Positions 20,286 to 32,476 are shown, counted from the first letter of the stretch. The stretch: 64,000 bases of DNA from Dugong dugon (GCA_030035585.1 CM057461.1:4228501-4292500), one strand, 5' to 3'. Numbers and translations: made by a program. Notes: a model not told the origin generated them from the letters alone.

Positions 20286-22939
20286 CTGGAAGTGAAACAA
20301 AGCGGGCCTCAGCGACCAGCGAGCCCCAGACTCCCCACGAGATGCCCCTCACCCCCAGGGGCCAGCGGCTTCTCCAAAGTCTGAGGCACAAATATCCAGG
20401 CAGCAGAGCAAGGAGGCCCTCTGGGGCCCCTCCCAGCTGGGGTGTGACAGGCGGCGCGTCGGCTCAAGTAGGTGGGCCCAGCTTCCCTCCCACGGAGACC
20501 TTTCCCGGGACCAGGAGACCCTCCCCGCAAGGAACCCGTTTTACAGGCTGTTGTCAGCCCTCACTCAACACTCACCTAAGCCCAGTAGCAAGCCCTTCCC
20601 ACCTCAGGGCCTTTGCACATGCTATAAGCAGCCGGGGCTGCTCTCCTACCCAGCCTCCATTTTGCCTAGTAAACATCAGCCAATCAGCCCCATGCTACCT
20701 CCCCCAGGAAGTCTTCCCCTCCTCCTCGCCCAGACCAGGCGCAGTGCCAGGCCTCATGCTTGCTCGCGAAGCTACTCGTGCTGATGCTGTGGGCAGCAGG
20801 AGTCTGCTGGGCCTGCCCCTCCTGCTCGGCTTGGTGAAGGCGGGGGCAGGCCTGTGTCCAGGTACAGCCTCAGCCCCTGGCCCAGCGTCACCCTGTAGGA
20901 ACTTCACAGGGAAACGCAGTGGGATGAGCAAGTTTGGGAACAGACAGATGGAAACAGCCCTCCTTTTGACCTCTTCCATGTTCATGAAACACAGCCACTT
21001 TTGGAAGCGCCGTGAGATGTACACAGGTGTACGCAGGAGGTGGCTCTGGCTGTGCTGTTTGCCATAAAAAGACCGGACGCCAAGTGCACGCCCATCAACA
21101 GGCCTGGCTGGGCAGCTTCCCTTAAGCTCAGAGACCCACGTCACACGGGGGCAGAGGGCAGCAGGCCTGTGTATGCAGGCGGGGACTGTCCAAGAAAAAC
21201 GAGGAGGTCGAGAGAAAGGGATGTGCAAAGTCACACAGCAATGCCACCCACGTGGGGGGAAGGCTGCTGCTGGGAGATGCGGGAAAATGCCCAGGGGGCC
21301 ACAGACCCCGGTGACGCTGGCTGTGTGGGGTCGGGAGGGAGAGGGCCCCCGGGCATCACAGGCTGCTCGGTACGTACAGCGCGTATCGCTTTGTGAGAAT
21401 GAGCGTCAGTTAAAATGGAAAACGACGTGCAGCTAACAAGATGGCCAAGTTGCAGAAGCCTGAGAAATTCCCAGATTCCAAACGGACCCCGGTCTCCCCC
21501 AGCTCAGCCAGGACCCCACCCTCACCCCGGACCCCGCCGGCCACATCACAGAGCGGACCTCAGACTGTCAGTGTGGGGGAAGGTTACAGTGGGACTAAAG
21601 AAGGGGCCCACGTGGCCCCCCGTCCTCACGGCACAGGGAAGGGCTGTGGCTCCAGGCGGGGGTGTCTCAGGTTTTACCTCCTGATGATGTTTTTGTGGGG
21701 GTCACAGACCTGCTGGTGTTCCCCAGCACGGTGGCCGGCAGCTGAGCCCAGACCTCAGCAAGGAGCCCCCAACCCTTCCCTAAACACACATACACGCACA
21801 CTCCCACCACCCTGAGGCTGCAGCCTCTGGTCCACCTCCCACGATCGGCGCACATTCTGTTCCACACTCAATGGGTTAACCAACTCTGCGACCGCCTGGA
21901 GGAGGGCATGGAGCCCGCCAGTTTACACAGACCCAAGAGTCCCCAGAGGGGCAGGCCGAAGCCGAGGGAGCAGGGCTGTAGAGAGGGAGTGGGCCACCAG
22001 GGGCGAGAGGCTAGGGGCCTGTGACAGGCCAGCACCAGTGGACCGAGTGACGGGTCCTCAGCCCCACTTTCCCAGCCAAGGCAGCCCCTGTGCCACCTGC
22101 TCCCCGAAATGAGGCCCCTCACGGCCTAGCCCGAACCTGGGCCCGCAGAGCTGTCAGCGGGAGGAGACCCCAGGTGCGGTGATGCCCGAGCTGCGGCACC
22201 CTACAAGGCAGGACCTTGCCACTTCTCCACCTCCCAAACGGCTCCGTCCACTCAGGCCCTCTGAGCCTCGGGTTTTCCACCTGTAAAATGAAAACAGTAA
22301 TCGCCCCCAATACCCAAGGCGGAGAGGAAGCTTCGGTGGGGCCAGTCACGGGGTGACATACAGTCTAGAGACAGGAGAACATACACAGCACGTGCCTCGC
22401 TGACAGCACGTGACAGCACGTGTAACAGCATTCTCTACTTCTAGACCCCACTGCCATCCTGATCAACAGACCATGCAAGTGTCGGGGGCCTTAGGTAACA
22501 CCCTTCAGGATAAAAGCTTTCACTTTATAAATAAGATAATGAGTATTATGCAGTAAAAGTCGCTGCTTGCTCTGCGCCAGGCACTATCCTAAAGCATCAT
22601 CTAGTTCTACCCGCATGACAAAGCTAGGAGGTGGGGACTATCAGAATACCCATTTCACAGGTGAGCAAACTGAGGCTCAGAGCAGTGAGCCATTTCGCCA
22701 ATGTCACAGAGAAAGTGATGCTGCAGGTGGGGCATGACCTCGAGCAGCCTGTCTCCAGAGACCCCATCCTGTCCCTGAGCTGCATCCAGGGTGACGGTGT
22801 CAACTTATCATCCAGCACACAGACGGATTGGACCCCAAGACAAGAGGCGGAAACCAGGACCCTCCTGAGTCAACAGAGGGTGCGGCCACTCTCCTTTTCT
22901 CTTTTGTGATTTTTTTTTTGGTTTGTTTTGTAGTAGCTT
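20286..22939. other. PHACTR3 5' intron or flank: unique, GC-rich, with old repeats
   Basis: No upstream exon could be identified. Recognisable pieces are an L2-like stretch at about 20560-20730 (plus; CAGGGCCTTTGCACATGCTA), a MIR at about 22250-22330 (plus; GAGCCTCGGGTTTTCCACCTGTAAAATG) and a MIR at about 22530-22720 (minus; CCCATTTCACAGGTGAGCAA). Open frames here, including a 402-codon one at 19859-21067 on plus, show no protein-like pattern. Confidence 0.5.
22530..22720 (-). mobile_element. MIR SINE
   Basis: GCGCCAGGCACTATCCTAAA, then ACCCATTTCACAGGTGAGCA and AACTGAGGCTCAGAGCAGTG, is the reverse-oriented MIR pattern. Confidence 0.8.
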
Positions 22940-23140
22940 TGTTTGTTGTCATTAGCTGCTGTCAAGTCATTGCGACTCACGTGTGCAGAGTAGAGATGTG
23001 TTCCATAGAATTTTCAAGGCTGTGACCTTTCAGAAGCAGATTGCCAGGTCTTTCTTCTGAGGCACCTCTGCATGGGTTTGAACCGCCAGCGTCTCAGCTA
23101 GTAATCGAGCCCTTAACCGTTTGGCCACCCAGGGACCCCT
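22940..23140 (-). mobile_element. AfroSINE, long-body class
   Basis: GCTGTCAAGTCATTGCGACT tail complement, AGGTCTTTCTTCTGAGGCAC body complement, and ACCGTTTGGCCACCCAGGGA head complement. Confidence 0.9.
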
Positions 23141-23199
23141 GCTATGATAGTTTCATTGCGATGTAATTCACAAGCCATACCATTAACCTGTCTAAAGTA

Positions 23200-23477
23200 T
23201 AGGGAGTCCCCGACTTACAAAGTATTCAAGTTACGACAAACCACACTCACGATGTCTTTTTTAACACATCTTATCGTCGGTAATATGTATGTACGTATAG
23301 GTGTAAGAAAACATATCTGTAAGCGTGTATGTAATGTTTCCAACCCCCAAAGACAAATAAAAATTGGATTTATAAAGATACTGATAGTAAAAGACAATAA
23401 TAATGAAAACTAAAAAAAAAAAAAAAAAAAAAAAATGAGGCATTCAACTTATAATTCATAGGTTGGGGACTACCTGT
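23200..23477 (+). mobile_element. Tigger/mariner-like non-autonomous DNA transposon
   Basis: The left end AGGGAGTCCCCGACTTACAA and the complement of the right end ACAGGTAGTCCCCAACCTAT form imperfect terminal inverted repeats. TA flanks both ends (23198-23199 and 23478-23479). A 26-base A run lies inside at about 23410-23435. Confidence 0.8.
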
Positions 23478-24525
23478 TACCTATATACAATGCAGTGGTT
23501 TTTAATATATTCACAGAGTTGTGTAACCATGACCACAATCAACTTTAGAACATTTCCGTCATCCCCCAAAAACCCTGTGTCCGCCAGCAGCCACTCCCCA
23601 TTTGTACCCAACTCTCCAGCTATCGTTCATCGGGTGTTAACTGTGCCAGGTGCCGTGTCCACCCTCCATAAAGCAACCCCACGAAGAAGGTCACTCTATT
23701 CACGAAGAGCCCAGGGGTTTCCTGCTCGAGGACGTCTCCCTGCTCACTTGGCAAACCACCAAGAATATGACGAAGGTCTCCACCTGGCTCTCAGCGGTGA
23801 CCCCATCGTCCAGCCGCTGGCACCCGGGGGGGCCCCAGAATGGTGGGTGAGGGGTGAGCAGACCACAGACGCCCTCCGCCACCATCCCCGCCAGCCCCAC
23901 ACTCCTCATCCTTCTCTTCCCAGAGGCGGTTTAACCCATGTGATTATCCTCGCCTCTCCTTCCTCCGCCCACGGCTCCAGAGGAGAGCAGAACTGTGTAT
24001 GCCGAGGGGCCGAGGGAGAGCCGGCTGTCCTGGAGGCATTTCTGGGACAACAAGGAGAGAATGGGCCAGGGCTCCCCCAGCCCTCCGGCCTGGCTGGAAG
24101 ATGAAGCCAGAGACCCGCAGAGCCTAGCATGAAGGGGATGAAGGAGCGCCTCACCGCTCTGTTCAAACCTCGCCCAGTTCCACAAAGGACCTGCGGGGCG
24201 AACTGGGCATGAGCATGCAACAAAGTGAAGTGAGTGTCCAAGGAATCCGGCGGGAGCAGGTCCCAGCCGGGGGTAGGTCAGTCCCTACAAGAGACACCAC
24301 GGGTCTTCAGAGTTTCCTAGCGGCCAAAGCAAAGAGGAGCAGCAGGTGGAATAGCCTCCAAATCAGATCCTGAATGCAGCTCCATCTGTCACCGCATCAC
24401 TGTGACTCTGGTCCGGGCGACCACCACCTCCGACCAGACGCCTGCGCTAGTCTTCTGATTGGTGTCCCTGCTTCCACCTTGACCTGCTCTGCCGAGGACA
24501 ATGTGCTCCCTTAAGTGTCGGTGAT
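23478..24525. other. Unique sequence
   Basis: No exon or repeat recognised. The start (23478-23600) may continue an old L1-like or L2-like remnant (CAGAGTTGTGTAACCATGAC). Confidence 0.4.
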
Positions 24526-24852
24526 CTTATCGTTAGCTGGCGTGGTGACCCTGTGCACAACAGAACAAAACACTGCCCAGCCCTGCACCACCTCCACGAT
24601 CAGTTGCAGGTCAGACCATTGTGATCCACAGGGTTTTCACAGGCTGGTTTTCAGAAGTAGATTGCCAGGCCTTTCTTCCTAATCAGTCTTAGTCTGGAAG
24701 CTCCTCTGAAACCTGTTTAGCATCCTAGCAATGTGAAAGCTTCCACCGACAGACAGGTGGATGGTGGCAGTGCATGAGGTGTACTGGCTGGGAATCAAAC
24801 CTGGGTCTCCTGCACGCGAGGCGAGCATTCTACCACTGACCCACCACTGCCT
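24526..24852 (-). mobile_element. tRNA-Gly-headed SINE with RTE tail
   Basis: Read on minus: GGTGGGTCAGTGGTAGAATG (tRNA-Gly A-box region), AGACCCAGGTTTGATTCCCA (B box), a body with GATTAGGAAGAAAGGCCTGG, and an RTE-like tail with GGTGCAGGGCTGGGCAGTGT. Same family as 44175-44601. Confidence 0.85.
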
Positions 24853-25044
24853 TTGCGCCTTAGAAAGAATGCTCTAATCACACCACTTTACTTCTTGATG
24901 CCCCTTTCCCAGGGGCTTTCCTTTCCATCTAGGACAAAAGGCAAATGAATCACCACGCCCACCAATCCCTCCGTCAGCTGCTCCCCCTCCCACGGACTGC
25001 ACCCGTACCCACTCTCCCCCAGACGACTCATCATCCCCGTTACT
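24853..25044. other. Unique sequence
   Basis: Nothing recognised. Confidence 0.4.
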
Positions 25045-25200
25045 GTGCCCTAACACGTTATGTGTGCATTAACATGCAACGTGTGTGTTAATGTTAACAT
25101 GTGACATGTGTGTTAACGTGTAGTGTGTTAACGTGCAATATGTGCATAAGCATGTAACGTGCGTGTCAGCATGTAGCGTGTGCATCAACATGTAACTGTG
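25045..25200 (+). repeat. Degenerate tandem repeat of about 24 bp rich in TTAACATG and GTGTG
   Basis: Recurring GTGTGCATTAACATGCAACG, GTGTGTTAATGTTAACATGT and GCGTGTCAGCATGTAGCGTG, at least six diverged units, several with GTTAAC palindromes. Confidence 0.8.
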
Positions 25201-25664
25201 TGAACAGAAACCAGCGTGAAGAAGTTTTAAGAACACTGGTGGTGGCACCAGACAGCCGGTCCACGCGCAGACTCCACCGCCTACTGACGGTGTTGAAGCG
25301 TTGGCTCTGCTCCCCTCCCCGCCCTGTGTCCTCGCTGGTCAAGGCCTTTCCGCAGGCGGGCGCTTCCTCACCCTTACCCGTGGGCTCGGCCACCCACTCG
25401 CTTCAACCTCGGGCACGTGGGAGAAGGGACGGAGCTCCTTTCTCTGAGCCGTGAGAACAGCACGCCCTGCCAGCCCAGGGGGCCAAGCCGGGAGAGACAC
25501 GTGGGCAGAGGTGCCCCACCACCACACGAACTGCAGCTCAGCCGAGGTCCCCCCAGACCCAGCCAACCTGCAGACTCAGCAAAACTGAATGACCTTTGTT
25601 TAAGTCACTGTGTTTTGGGATGGTTTGCGATGCAGCATTTTTATAGCAAAGGCCAGCTGACACA
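25201..25664. other. Unique GC-rich sequence
   Basis: No exon recognised. Confidence 0.4.
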
Positions 25665-25825
25665 CTAGCTGTGTGATTTAGAGTAATGGACTTCAACACC
25701 CTGTGCCTGTCTTCTCACCTGTAAAATGGGGAGAATAGCCAGTACCCACCTTGCAGATTTGCTCTGAAGATTAACTAATACACATAAGAGTCTCAGAAAA
25801 TGGCCAGCACTTAGTAAGTATCTGC
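25665..25825 (+). mobile_element. MIR SINE
   Basis: AGCTGTGTGATTTAGAGTAA, TCTCACCTGTAAAATGGGGA and GAATAGCCAGTACCCACCTT follow the MIR core. Confidence 0.85.
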
Positions 25826-25985
25826 CATTATTATTAGAATAACTACCTTGTCCTTGGCTTGGGGCTAAAAACCTTTTACATCCAATCCTCGGCTGAGCGC
25901 TGTCAGGAAAATATGTGAAGAAATGAGGCTCAGAGAGGTTAAGTAACTTACGCAAGGTCACACAGCAAATGCATTAGCAGAAGCG
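25826..25985 (-). mobile_element. MIR SINE
   Basis: AATGAGGCTCAGAGAGGTTA and AGTAACTTACGCAAGGTCAC is the reverse MIR core, abutting the previous copy head to head. Confidence 0.82.
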
Positions 25986-26109
25986 AGATTTGACTTCAGG
26001 TCAGCTGATGAAACTCAAGCAGCGCGTCATCGCATGGAGCTCCAAGTGCAGCACCACCGTCACAAGAAACAGTGTGTGGAGAGTACCAGATACGTCTCAG
26101 TTTTCTCTC

Positions 26110-26400
26110 AGAGCTTGGTCTGTCTTATTTGCTCATGCATTCGCTCACTTATCCCTTCGTGTCTTATTAAGCACCTACCTGCTCACAAAAATCAGTCAAT
26201 GAAAACCCATGGATCTAACAGTCCAATCCACAACCAATTATGGGGATGGTGCGGGACCAGGCAGCATTTTGTCCTGTTGTGCACGGGGTCGCCATGAGTT
26301 GGGGCCAGCTCCACGGCCGTGTGTCAGGTGCTGGGGGCACCAGAACAAACGTGTACAGGCACTGCCCTCTGGGCCTTCACGGCCACAAGGGAGATGAGCA
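26110..26400 (-). mobile_element. L2 LINE fragment split by a SINE
   Basis: ATTAAGCACCTACCT (up to about 26180) continues after the SINE as GTGTCAGGTGCTGGGGGCAC, together the reverse L2 3' phrase. Confidence 0.6.
26185..26319 (+). mobile_element. tRNA-Gly/RTE SINE, 3' part
   Basis: AAAATCAGTCAATGAAAACCCATGGATC, GATGGTGCGGGACCAGGCAG and GTCGCCATGAGTTGGGGCCA match the second half of 44175-44601. Confidence 0.75.
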
Positions 26401-26489
26401 GAAGATATGCCCACACGTTAGGTGACAGCAGACGGTGACGCTCTCACTCTGCACTGGGGTGAAACAAGGTGACCACTCCATGGAGTGTG

Positions 26490-27055
26490 CTCATGCTGCG
26501 CGCTGTTGTGTGAGTGTGGTGTGTGAGTACGCACGAGGGTGCGAGTGTGCATGAGGCGGGTCTTCCTGAGCACGTGTGGCCACGGGCATTTGGAGGTGTG
26601 TTCCTACACAGGTGTGTATGTATACACTTGGGTGGTATGCAGGCTTGTGAGTGTGCATGTACATGGGAAGGCGTATACATACGGGGTCAAGTGTGTGTGC
26701 ACATGGGTGAGTGGGCATGTACATAGGCGTATGCGCGTGTGGAGATGTGTGTACTTGGGTGGGTGTGCATGTACATATGGGGTCAACTGAGTGTATATGT
26801 GGGTGGGTAGGTATGTATGTGTGCAAATATGTCATTTGCATGTGTATGTGGGTGGGTGGGTATGTTTGTGGGTGAGTGTGCTTATACACAGGTGGGCGTG
26901 TATATATGACGTCAAGCATATGTGTACCTGGGTGGGTATGTGTATGTGGGTGGGTGTATGTGTACGTGGCTGGCTGTACGTGTACACAGGCGGGTGTGCA
27001 TATATGACGGCAGGTGTGCGTGTACACTGGCAGGTATACGTGCACCTGTGCAGGT
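26490..27055 (+). repeat. TG-rich degenerate minisatellite
   Basis: GTGTGTATGTGGGTGGGT..., GTGTACATGGGTGAGTGGGC-type units. The complementary open frames (HTHTPTHIH text) reflect composition only. Confidence 0.88.
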
Positions 27056-28109
27056 GTCTCCTTAGAGGGAAAGGAGAAGTGGGGAGACCTGCCCTCCTTG
27101 CCTCCCTCCCCACCCTGTGAATCCTCAGCATCTCTCCTTAGACTCCCAGAGGAAACACCTTCCCACACTCGGAAGAATTCCGGGAGGTGCAAGCACATTA
27201 GCGGTCTCCTCTAGCCTCTGAGTAACACAGCCGTGCCACATTCAGGGGCACCTCTGCCACCTGGGAGGAATTAGCAGTTAATTAACGCAACATGTTTTCT
27301 CACATCTGCATGAAAGGGCAACTACGGAGCAGGCCCGGGGGGGCCTCTGGAGGCTCCCCAGATGGACAGGGCAGGCAGCCCTCCTCATCAGCAGAAGCAT
27401 TGGGCGCCCAGGGCTGGAGGCACAGGCCCCACCCCCCTGGCTCCAGCCCCGGGACCACACCAGCCACAGTCCACATCCCTCATGTGGGCAGCTGAGATCG
27501 ACACGTCAGCCACGTTCTAGGACAAGGCGGTCACCTCACTGAGCTCACCGGCTAATTTCCATGCCTGGTGTGGGCCGATTCCTTTATACATGTATTTTCT
27601 TCCATCCTGGGCTGGAGCACACCCAGGAATTAGCCTGAGGTCACTGTTAGCTGATGGTCTTTCCCCTGGGACGAACACTGCTCCACGAGGACAGGAAGCT
27701 GCGGTGACTGCCCACGGCCGGGCCCCTGCTCCTTCCCTGGCTCCTAACACACAGGAGACGCTGAAATGAACACCTGCTTGGCCTGCAATCGAGGGTCATG
27801 ATGGCCACACGCTAAAGCCAGGTCTGACTCTGCCTATCCGAGTCCACCCCCTCGTGGCCCCATACACGTCTGTCGGTCTCCTCCTCCTCTTCGCTCTTTC
27901 CCTACCTTCCCCTTACAGCCCAAACATGTAACTCATAGTGAACCTATAGGACAGGGTAGAACCTTCGCCCAAAACACAATGGAAGAAAAGCGGGGATTCA
28001 CTGGGGGAGCTAGGAGGTAACGGGGTGCCGCGTGCTGCATGGCTGGCCTCTTGAAGGGGAGACGGGCACCGTCGGTGTCAGCCAAAACTGGGAGACGATC
28101 TTGCTTTTA
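27056..28109. other. Unique sequence
   Basis: No exon seen. An L2-like remnant may lie at about 27560-27770 but is too diverged to assert. Confidence 0.4.
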
Positions 28110-28650
28110 GTATGTTGTCATTCATTTATTCACAAGCTCATTCTTCAAGTAACAACTGAGGGCCTGCCGTGTGGGAACTGTTCTTAGTTGGAGATGGAGC
28201 AGTGAACACAGCTGATGCGCTGTCTCCATCTGCATGAAGCCCTGGTGGTTATGGAAAAGGAAGAAACACAAAAGGAAACAAATTAACTGAATTTCAGAAC
28301 ATGATACAAGCTACTAAAGAAGCGAACAAGAAGCCGAGAGGTGGTCTGAGCGAGGGTGGCTTCTGTTTCTATGGTGAGTCCTTCCCTGCCCCGAGGAACC
28401 CATCCGCCAATGTTTGGTGACCATCTCCTGTGAATGAAGCACCATACTAGGCCTAAGAGGGAGCACTGAGATGTCAGACACCTCCCTGCCCTTGTGGGCT
28501 CGCCACCCGCAGTGACAACCACAGTCAGGGCAGGGAGTTACCAGGAAGAACCAAGATGGGGCAGAGGAAGGCTACTGGGGGACATAATATTTGAGTCGGG
28601 CCTTGAAGGCTGAGTAGGAGTTGGCTTGGGGGAAGAAAAGGTGTAAATGC
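28110..28650 (-). mobile_element. L2 LINE fragments
   Basis: CATTCATTTATTCACAAGCTCATTC, then ACTGAGGGCCTGCCGTGTGG at the left, and further L2-like text at 28395-28640 (CTGGTGACC... GGGCCTTGAAGGCTGAGTAG). Diverged. Confidence 0.5.
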
Positions 28651-28843
28651 ATAAAAGTATGACAGTACATAGTATTTGTGGGGTGGGTTGGAGAATAGTA
28701 CAGGGAAGCAAGGCTGAGTCTCCAGGCTCTGAAATTCAGAGCCCAGTGAATTTCCACATACAATGGGGATCACATAGATGTGCCAACCATCTATTGTGCC
28801 AATTAATGACCAACCTACATACACAAACACATATACACAAACC

Positions 28844-29576
28844 TATGAAGATCAAAGACCAGATGGAGATGAAGACCACAGCCTTCAGTATGGATTACAC
28901 CTCAACATGAACAAAAATCCTCACAACTGGACCAATGAGCAACATTATGATAAAGGGAGAAAAGACTGAAGTTGTCAAGGATTTCATTCTCTTGGATCCA
29001 CGAACAACACCCATGGAAGCAACAGTCAAAAAATCAAACAGCGTACTGCACTGGGCAAATCTGCTGCAAAAGATCCCTTTAAAGTGTTAAAAAGCAAAGA
29101 CATCACCTTGAAGACTAAGGTGCGCCTGACCCAAGCCATGGTATTTTCAATAGGCTCATATGCATGCGAAAGCTGGACAATGAATAAGGAAGACTGAAGA
29201 AGAACTGATGCTTTGAATTATGGTGTTGGGGAAGAATACTGAATATACCGTGGGCTGCCAAAAGAATGAACAAATCTGTCTTGGAAGAAGTACAGCCAGA
29301 ATGCTCCTTAAAAGCAAGGATGGCGAGACTTTGTCTCACATATTTTGGACATGTTATCAGCAGGGATCAGTCCCTGGAGAGGGACATCATGCTTGGTAAA
29401 GTAGAGGGTCAGTGAAAAAGAGGAAGACCCTCAATGAGATGGAATGGCACAGTGGCTGCAACAACGGGCTCAAACATGAGAATGACTGTGAGGATGGCGC
29501 AGGACTGGGCAGTGTTTCGTTCTGTTGTACCTGGGGTCACCATGACACAACTCAACGGCACCTAACAACAACAACA
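28844..29576 (+). mobile_element. RTE LINE, 3' 730 bp
   Basis: Begins ATGAAGATCAAAGACCAGAT and collinear with 51410-52120 of the long copy: ACAACTGGACCAATGAGCAA, ACTGAAGTTGTCAAGGATTT, ending CATGACACAACTCAACGGCA and CTAACAACAACAAC. The frame is broken by indels and stops. Confidence 0.92.
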
Positions 29577-30159
29577 TCATGTATCATCACCACTGGCGAA
29601 AAAAATACAAAGAATATGATCTTAAAACAAAGGAAGAATCTTTTAATTGGATAGATGGATAGATAGAGAACTCGCTCTTGTCTTTCATGTTCTTAATTTG
29701 TTATGGACCTGGCATGGGTCTGTGAACTGGAACTTGAGGACCTTTAGCCTGGAGCTTATCGTTGCTGTATGGCATGGACAGAGGTGAGGCTGGGAGGGCG
29801 GGCTGGGCCAGCCAAGAAGCGCTGTATGTGGACATGATAGAGTCTGGAGTTTTACTTGAGGACAGTGGGGAATCACGGAGGAAACCGGTGCAAGATCAGC
29901 ATGGTGGAAAGCTCACACAGAATGTCAGGACAGACGGTAGGCTTGGGGGAACGAGGCTGGAGGCTGGGAGGCCAGCTGAGAGGGGACAAGCAGGGTGAGG
30001 GCAGTGGGTGCTAGGATGGAAAGGAGGGAGGGGTGCAGGAATGCTCCTCGGCTGTGTCGTCAGAACTGGGTACGAAAATCACGTGGGGCAAGAAGGCCTG
30101 TGGAAGAGTGGGGGAAACCAGGGTTTGTTCTGCCATCAACGTTGACAGCAGCAGCAGCA
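29577..30159. other. Unique sequence
   Basis: A GATA-rich bit at 29650-29670 follows the RTE tail. Otherwise nothing recognised. Confidence 0.4.
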
Positions 30160-30340
30160 TCTATGGAGCGCCCACTGTGTGACAAGCCCGATCCTAAGCA
30201 CCCAACATGAGCTAACCCATTCACTGCCTTACCATCATGATCCTAGAAGGCAGGTCACTATTTCCATCACCCATGTTACAGATGAGGAAAACAGAGGCTT
30301 GAAGTCAGGTCGTCTGCTCCAAAAGCCCATGATCCTAACC
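30160..30340 (-). mobile_element. MIR SINE
   Basis: ACTGTGTGACAAGCCCGATC, then CATGTTACAGATGAGGAAAACAGAGGC, reverse MIR core. Confidence 0.75.
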
Positions 30341-31014
30341 AGTCTGCTAGACTACCCGCAGCAGATGGTAATGCTGCTGTTGTGTGAGACACTGGGTGAG
30401 AGAGGAGGAACAGGTGGAGGAGAAGATCAACATATAAAAGAAAACCCACATATAAAATCATGGCAGAGCACCTAGGGTTGACAACCAAGTGCCCGTGCCC
30501 AGGCCGCAGGAGATGGGGCTGGACAGTGGCAGCCATCTCCCGTGAGCGAGAAAAGTGTGGGGTATGTTCCTAGATCTCCCACCAGGATGGGTCTCCACCT
30601 CCAAAAGAAAATTTTAACAATGGATTTTAAGTCTCCCAGATGTACAAGTATTCTTGGTTCGACCTCCTCCACTCCTCCTGGAAAATTGTGGGCATAGTGA
30701 TTAATTACTCAAGGGCCACATGAACACCTTTCAAGGAAGAAACGAGACCACTCAATAAACGACACATACCCATGCTGCTTACAGGAGGGCCTGGCAGCTG
30801 GTGTGGGGGAGGGACACAGGGGAAGGGGAAATACTAAACGCCTACGGCACTGTTCTCAGAACCTCTGCAGGCTGATTATAGCTGTCTGCCATGGAAGAAC
30901 TGCAGCCTTTTCCAGGATGGAGAAAAGCGGGATCGCAATACCTGCAAAGAGGGATTCATAGGCTTATGGTCCTCTCTCTCCTTCTTCAGCATCGAGCACA
31001 GTGCCTGGCACATG
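30341..31014. other. Unique sequence
   Basis: No exon or repeat recognised. Confidence 0.4.
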
Positions 31015-31380
31015 GACAGATGGATGGGTGGGTGGATGGATGAGTGGGTGAGCGTGGGAGGTGGTGGACGGATGGACGACGGGTGGATGGGTAGACAGAT
31101 GTGTGGGTAGATAGATGAATGCATAGGTAGGTAGATGGACGGATGGATAGGTGGAGATACGGATCAGTGACTGAGTGGAGGATGTGTGGGTGGATACATG
31201 AATGCATGGATGTGTGGATGGATGGATGGATGCATGGATGAGTAGATCGGTGGATGGATGGATAGATGAGTGGGTGGGTGGAAGATGGATGGGTGAATGT
31301 ATGGGTGGGTGACTGGGTAGATGGATGGGTGAAAGGGTGGGTGGGCATATGGGTGGACGGATGGATGAGTGGGAGGAAGT
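31015..31380 (+). repeat. Degenerate TGGA/TAGA tetranucleotide array
   Basis: GATGGATGGGTGGGTGGATG-type repeats, preceded by L2/MIR-like AGCACAGTGCCTGGCACATGG. Confidence 0.9.
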
Positions 31381-32060
31381 GAGAAAGGGGGGCGGGGAGG
31401 AAAAGCTTGATCCTGTGATACAGAAACTGAAGTGGAGTCTAAATGCAGGCCAGCAGTTATCCACAGCAGTCTGGGGCCATCTCCCAGTGTCCCTTCATGG
31501 GGGTGGCTAACTGCAGTCCCTAAGCAGCCTGCAGAAGTCACGGTGGCTGTCATTTCGGCCAGTACTACCTGAACAGCTGCTAACACAAACGTCATCTCCT
31601 TTCCTCTTGCTCGTTTGTTATCGGAGGTGCCAGTAAGCACAGAGGAGAAAAGACAAAAGTCTAGCTAAGCTTCAGGGTGAATGCTGGCCCCTGGAAAGTC
31701 GTGAGGTGAATCAATGCTTAAGCTCAGGAAAAAAGAGTTCTGAACGTGCGCAGGGAGGCCACCAAAATCTTAGGGGTGTTTGTTCCAGGCAAACAGCCTG
31801 AGGAGGAAGGGCTGCGACTAGCTCCCTTTTCATACAGAAGGAGGAGGCTTGGGGCAGGGAGGCTCACGGAGAGGTTTCACGCAGCTGGTAAGAGACCCCA
31901 GCTCTCCGATCAAAGTTCAGAATCTGCGCGTGACACCAGCATTTGCCGAGGTGTGTTCCACAGAACCCTAGCACGAGGAGCTGCTCCCTGGATGAAAACA
32001 GTCATGGAAACTCTGTACACACTCAAAGCCACCCCGGAGCCCCACTCCACAGGAGCAGAG
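31381..32060. other. Unique sequence
   Basis: No exon or repeat recognised. Confidence 0.4.
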
Positions 32061-32065
32061 CAAAG

Positions 32066-32476
32066 CGTCTTAGTTTCTCAGTGCTGCTGTCACAGAAATG
32101 CCACAAGTGGGTGGCTTTAACACAGTTTTAGGAGGCTAGAAGTCTGAATTCAGAGTGCTGGCTTTAGGCGAAGGCTTTCTCTCTGTGGGTTCTGGGGGAA
32201 GGTCTTTGTCTCTCTCTAGCTCCTGTTCCTCAGTTCCTTGGGGATCTTCGTGTGGTTTGGCACCTATCTGCCCCCATCTCTGCTTGCTTGCTTCTGTGCC
32301 TGATTGCCTCTTTATATCTCAGAAATGATTGGTTTACGACACATCCTACATTGATATGGCCTCACTAACACAACAAAGAAAACCCTACGACCAAATGCGA
32401 TTACATCCACAGGTATGGGGTGGGGGGTTAGGATTTACAACACATATTTTGGGGAAACACAATTCAATCCACAACA
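32066..32476 (-). mobile_element. Solo LTR, ERVL-MaLR-like, subfamily A
   Basis: On minus it starts TGTTGTGGATTGAATTGTGT and ends ...CTAAGACG. A 5-bp target-site duplication CAAAG/TAAAG (32061-32065 and 32477-32481, one mismatch) flanks it. It is an old LTR with no retroviral genes beside it. Confidence 0.85.

Noticed and set aside
19859-21067. 402-codon plus-strand open frame across a PHACTR3 exon
   Set aside because: It is antisense to a confirmed exon, has no family resemblance, low-complexity GC-rich composition, and no matching splice structure.
23463-24104. 213-codon plus-strand open frame
   Set aside because: It begins in the Tigger-like element and runs into GC-rich unique DNA without protein-like pattern.
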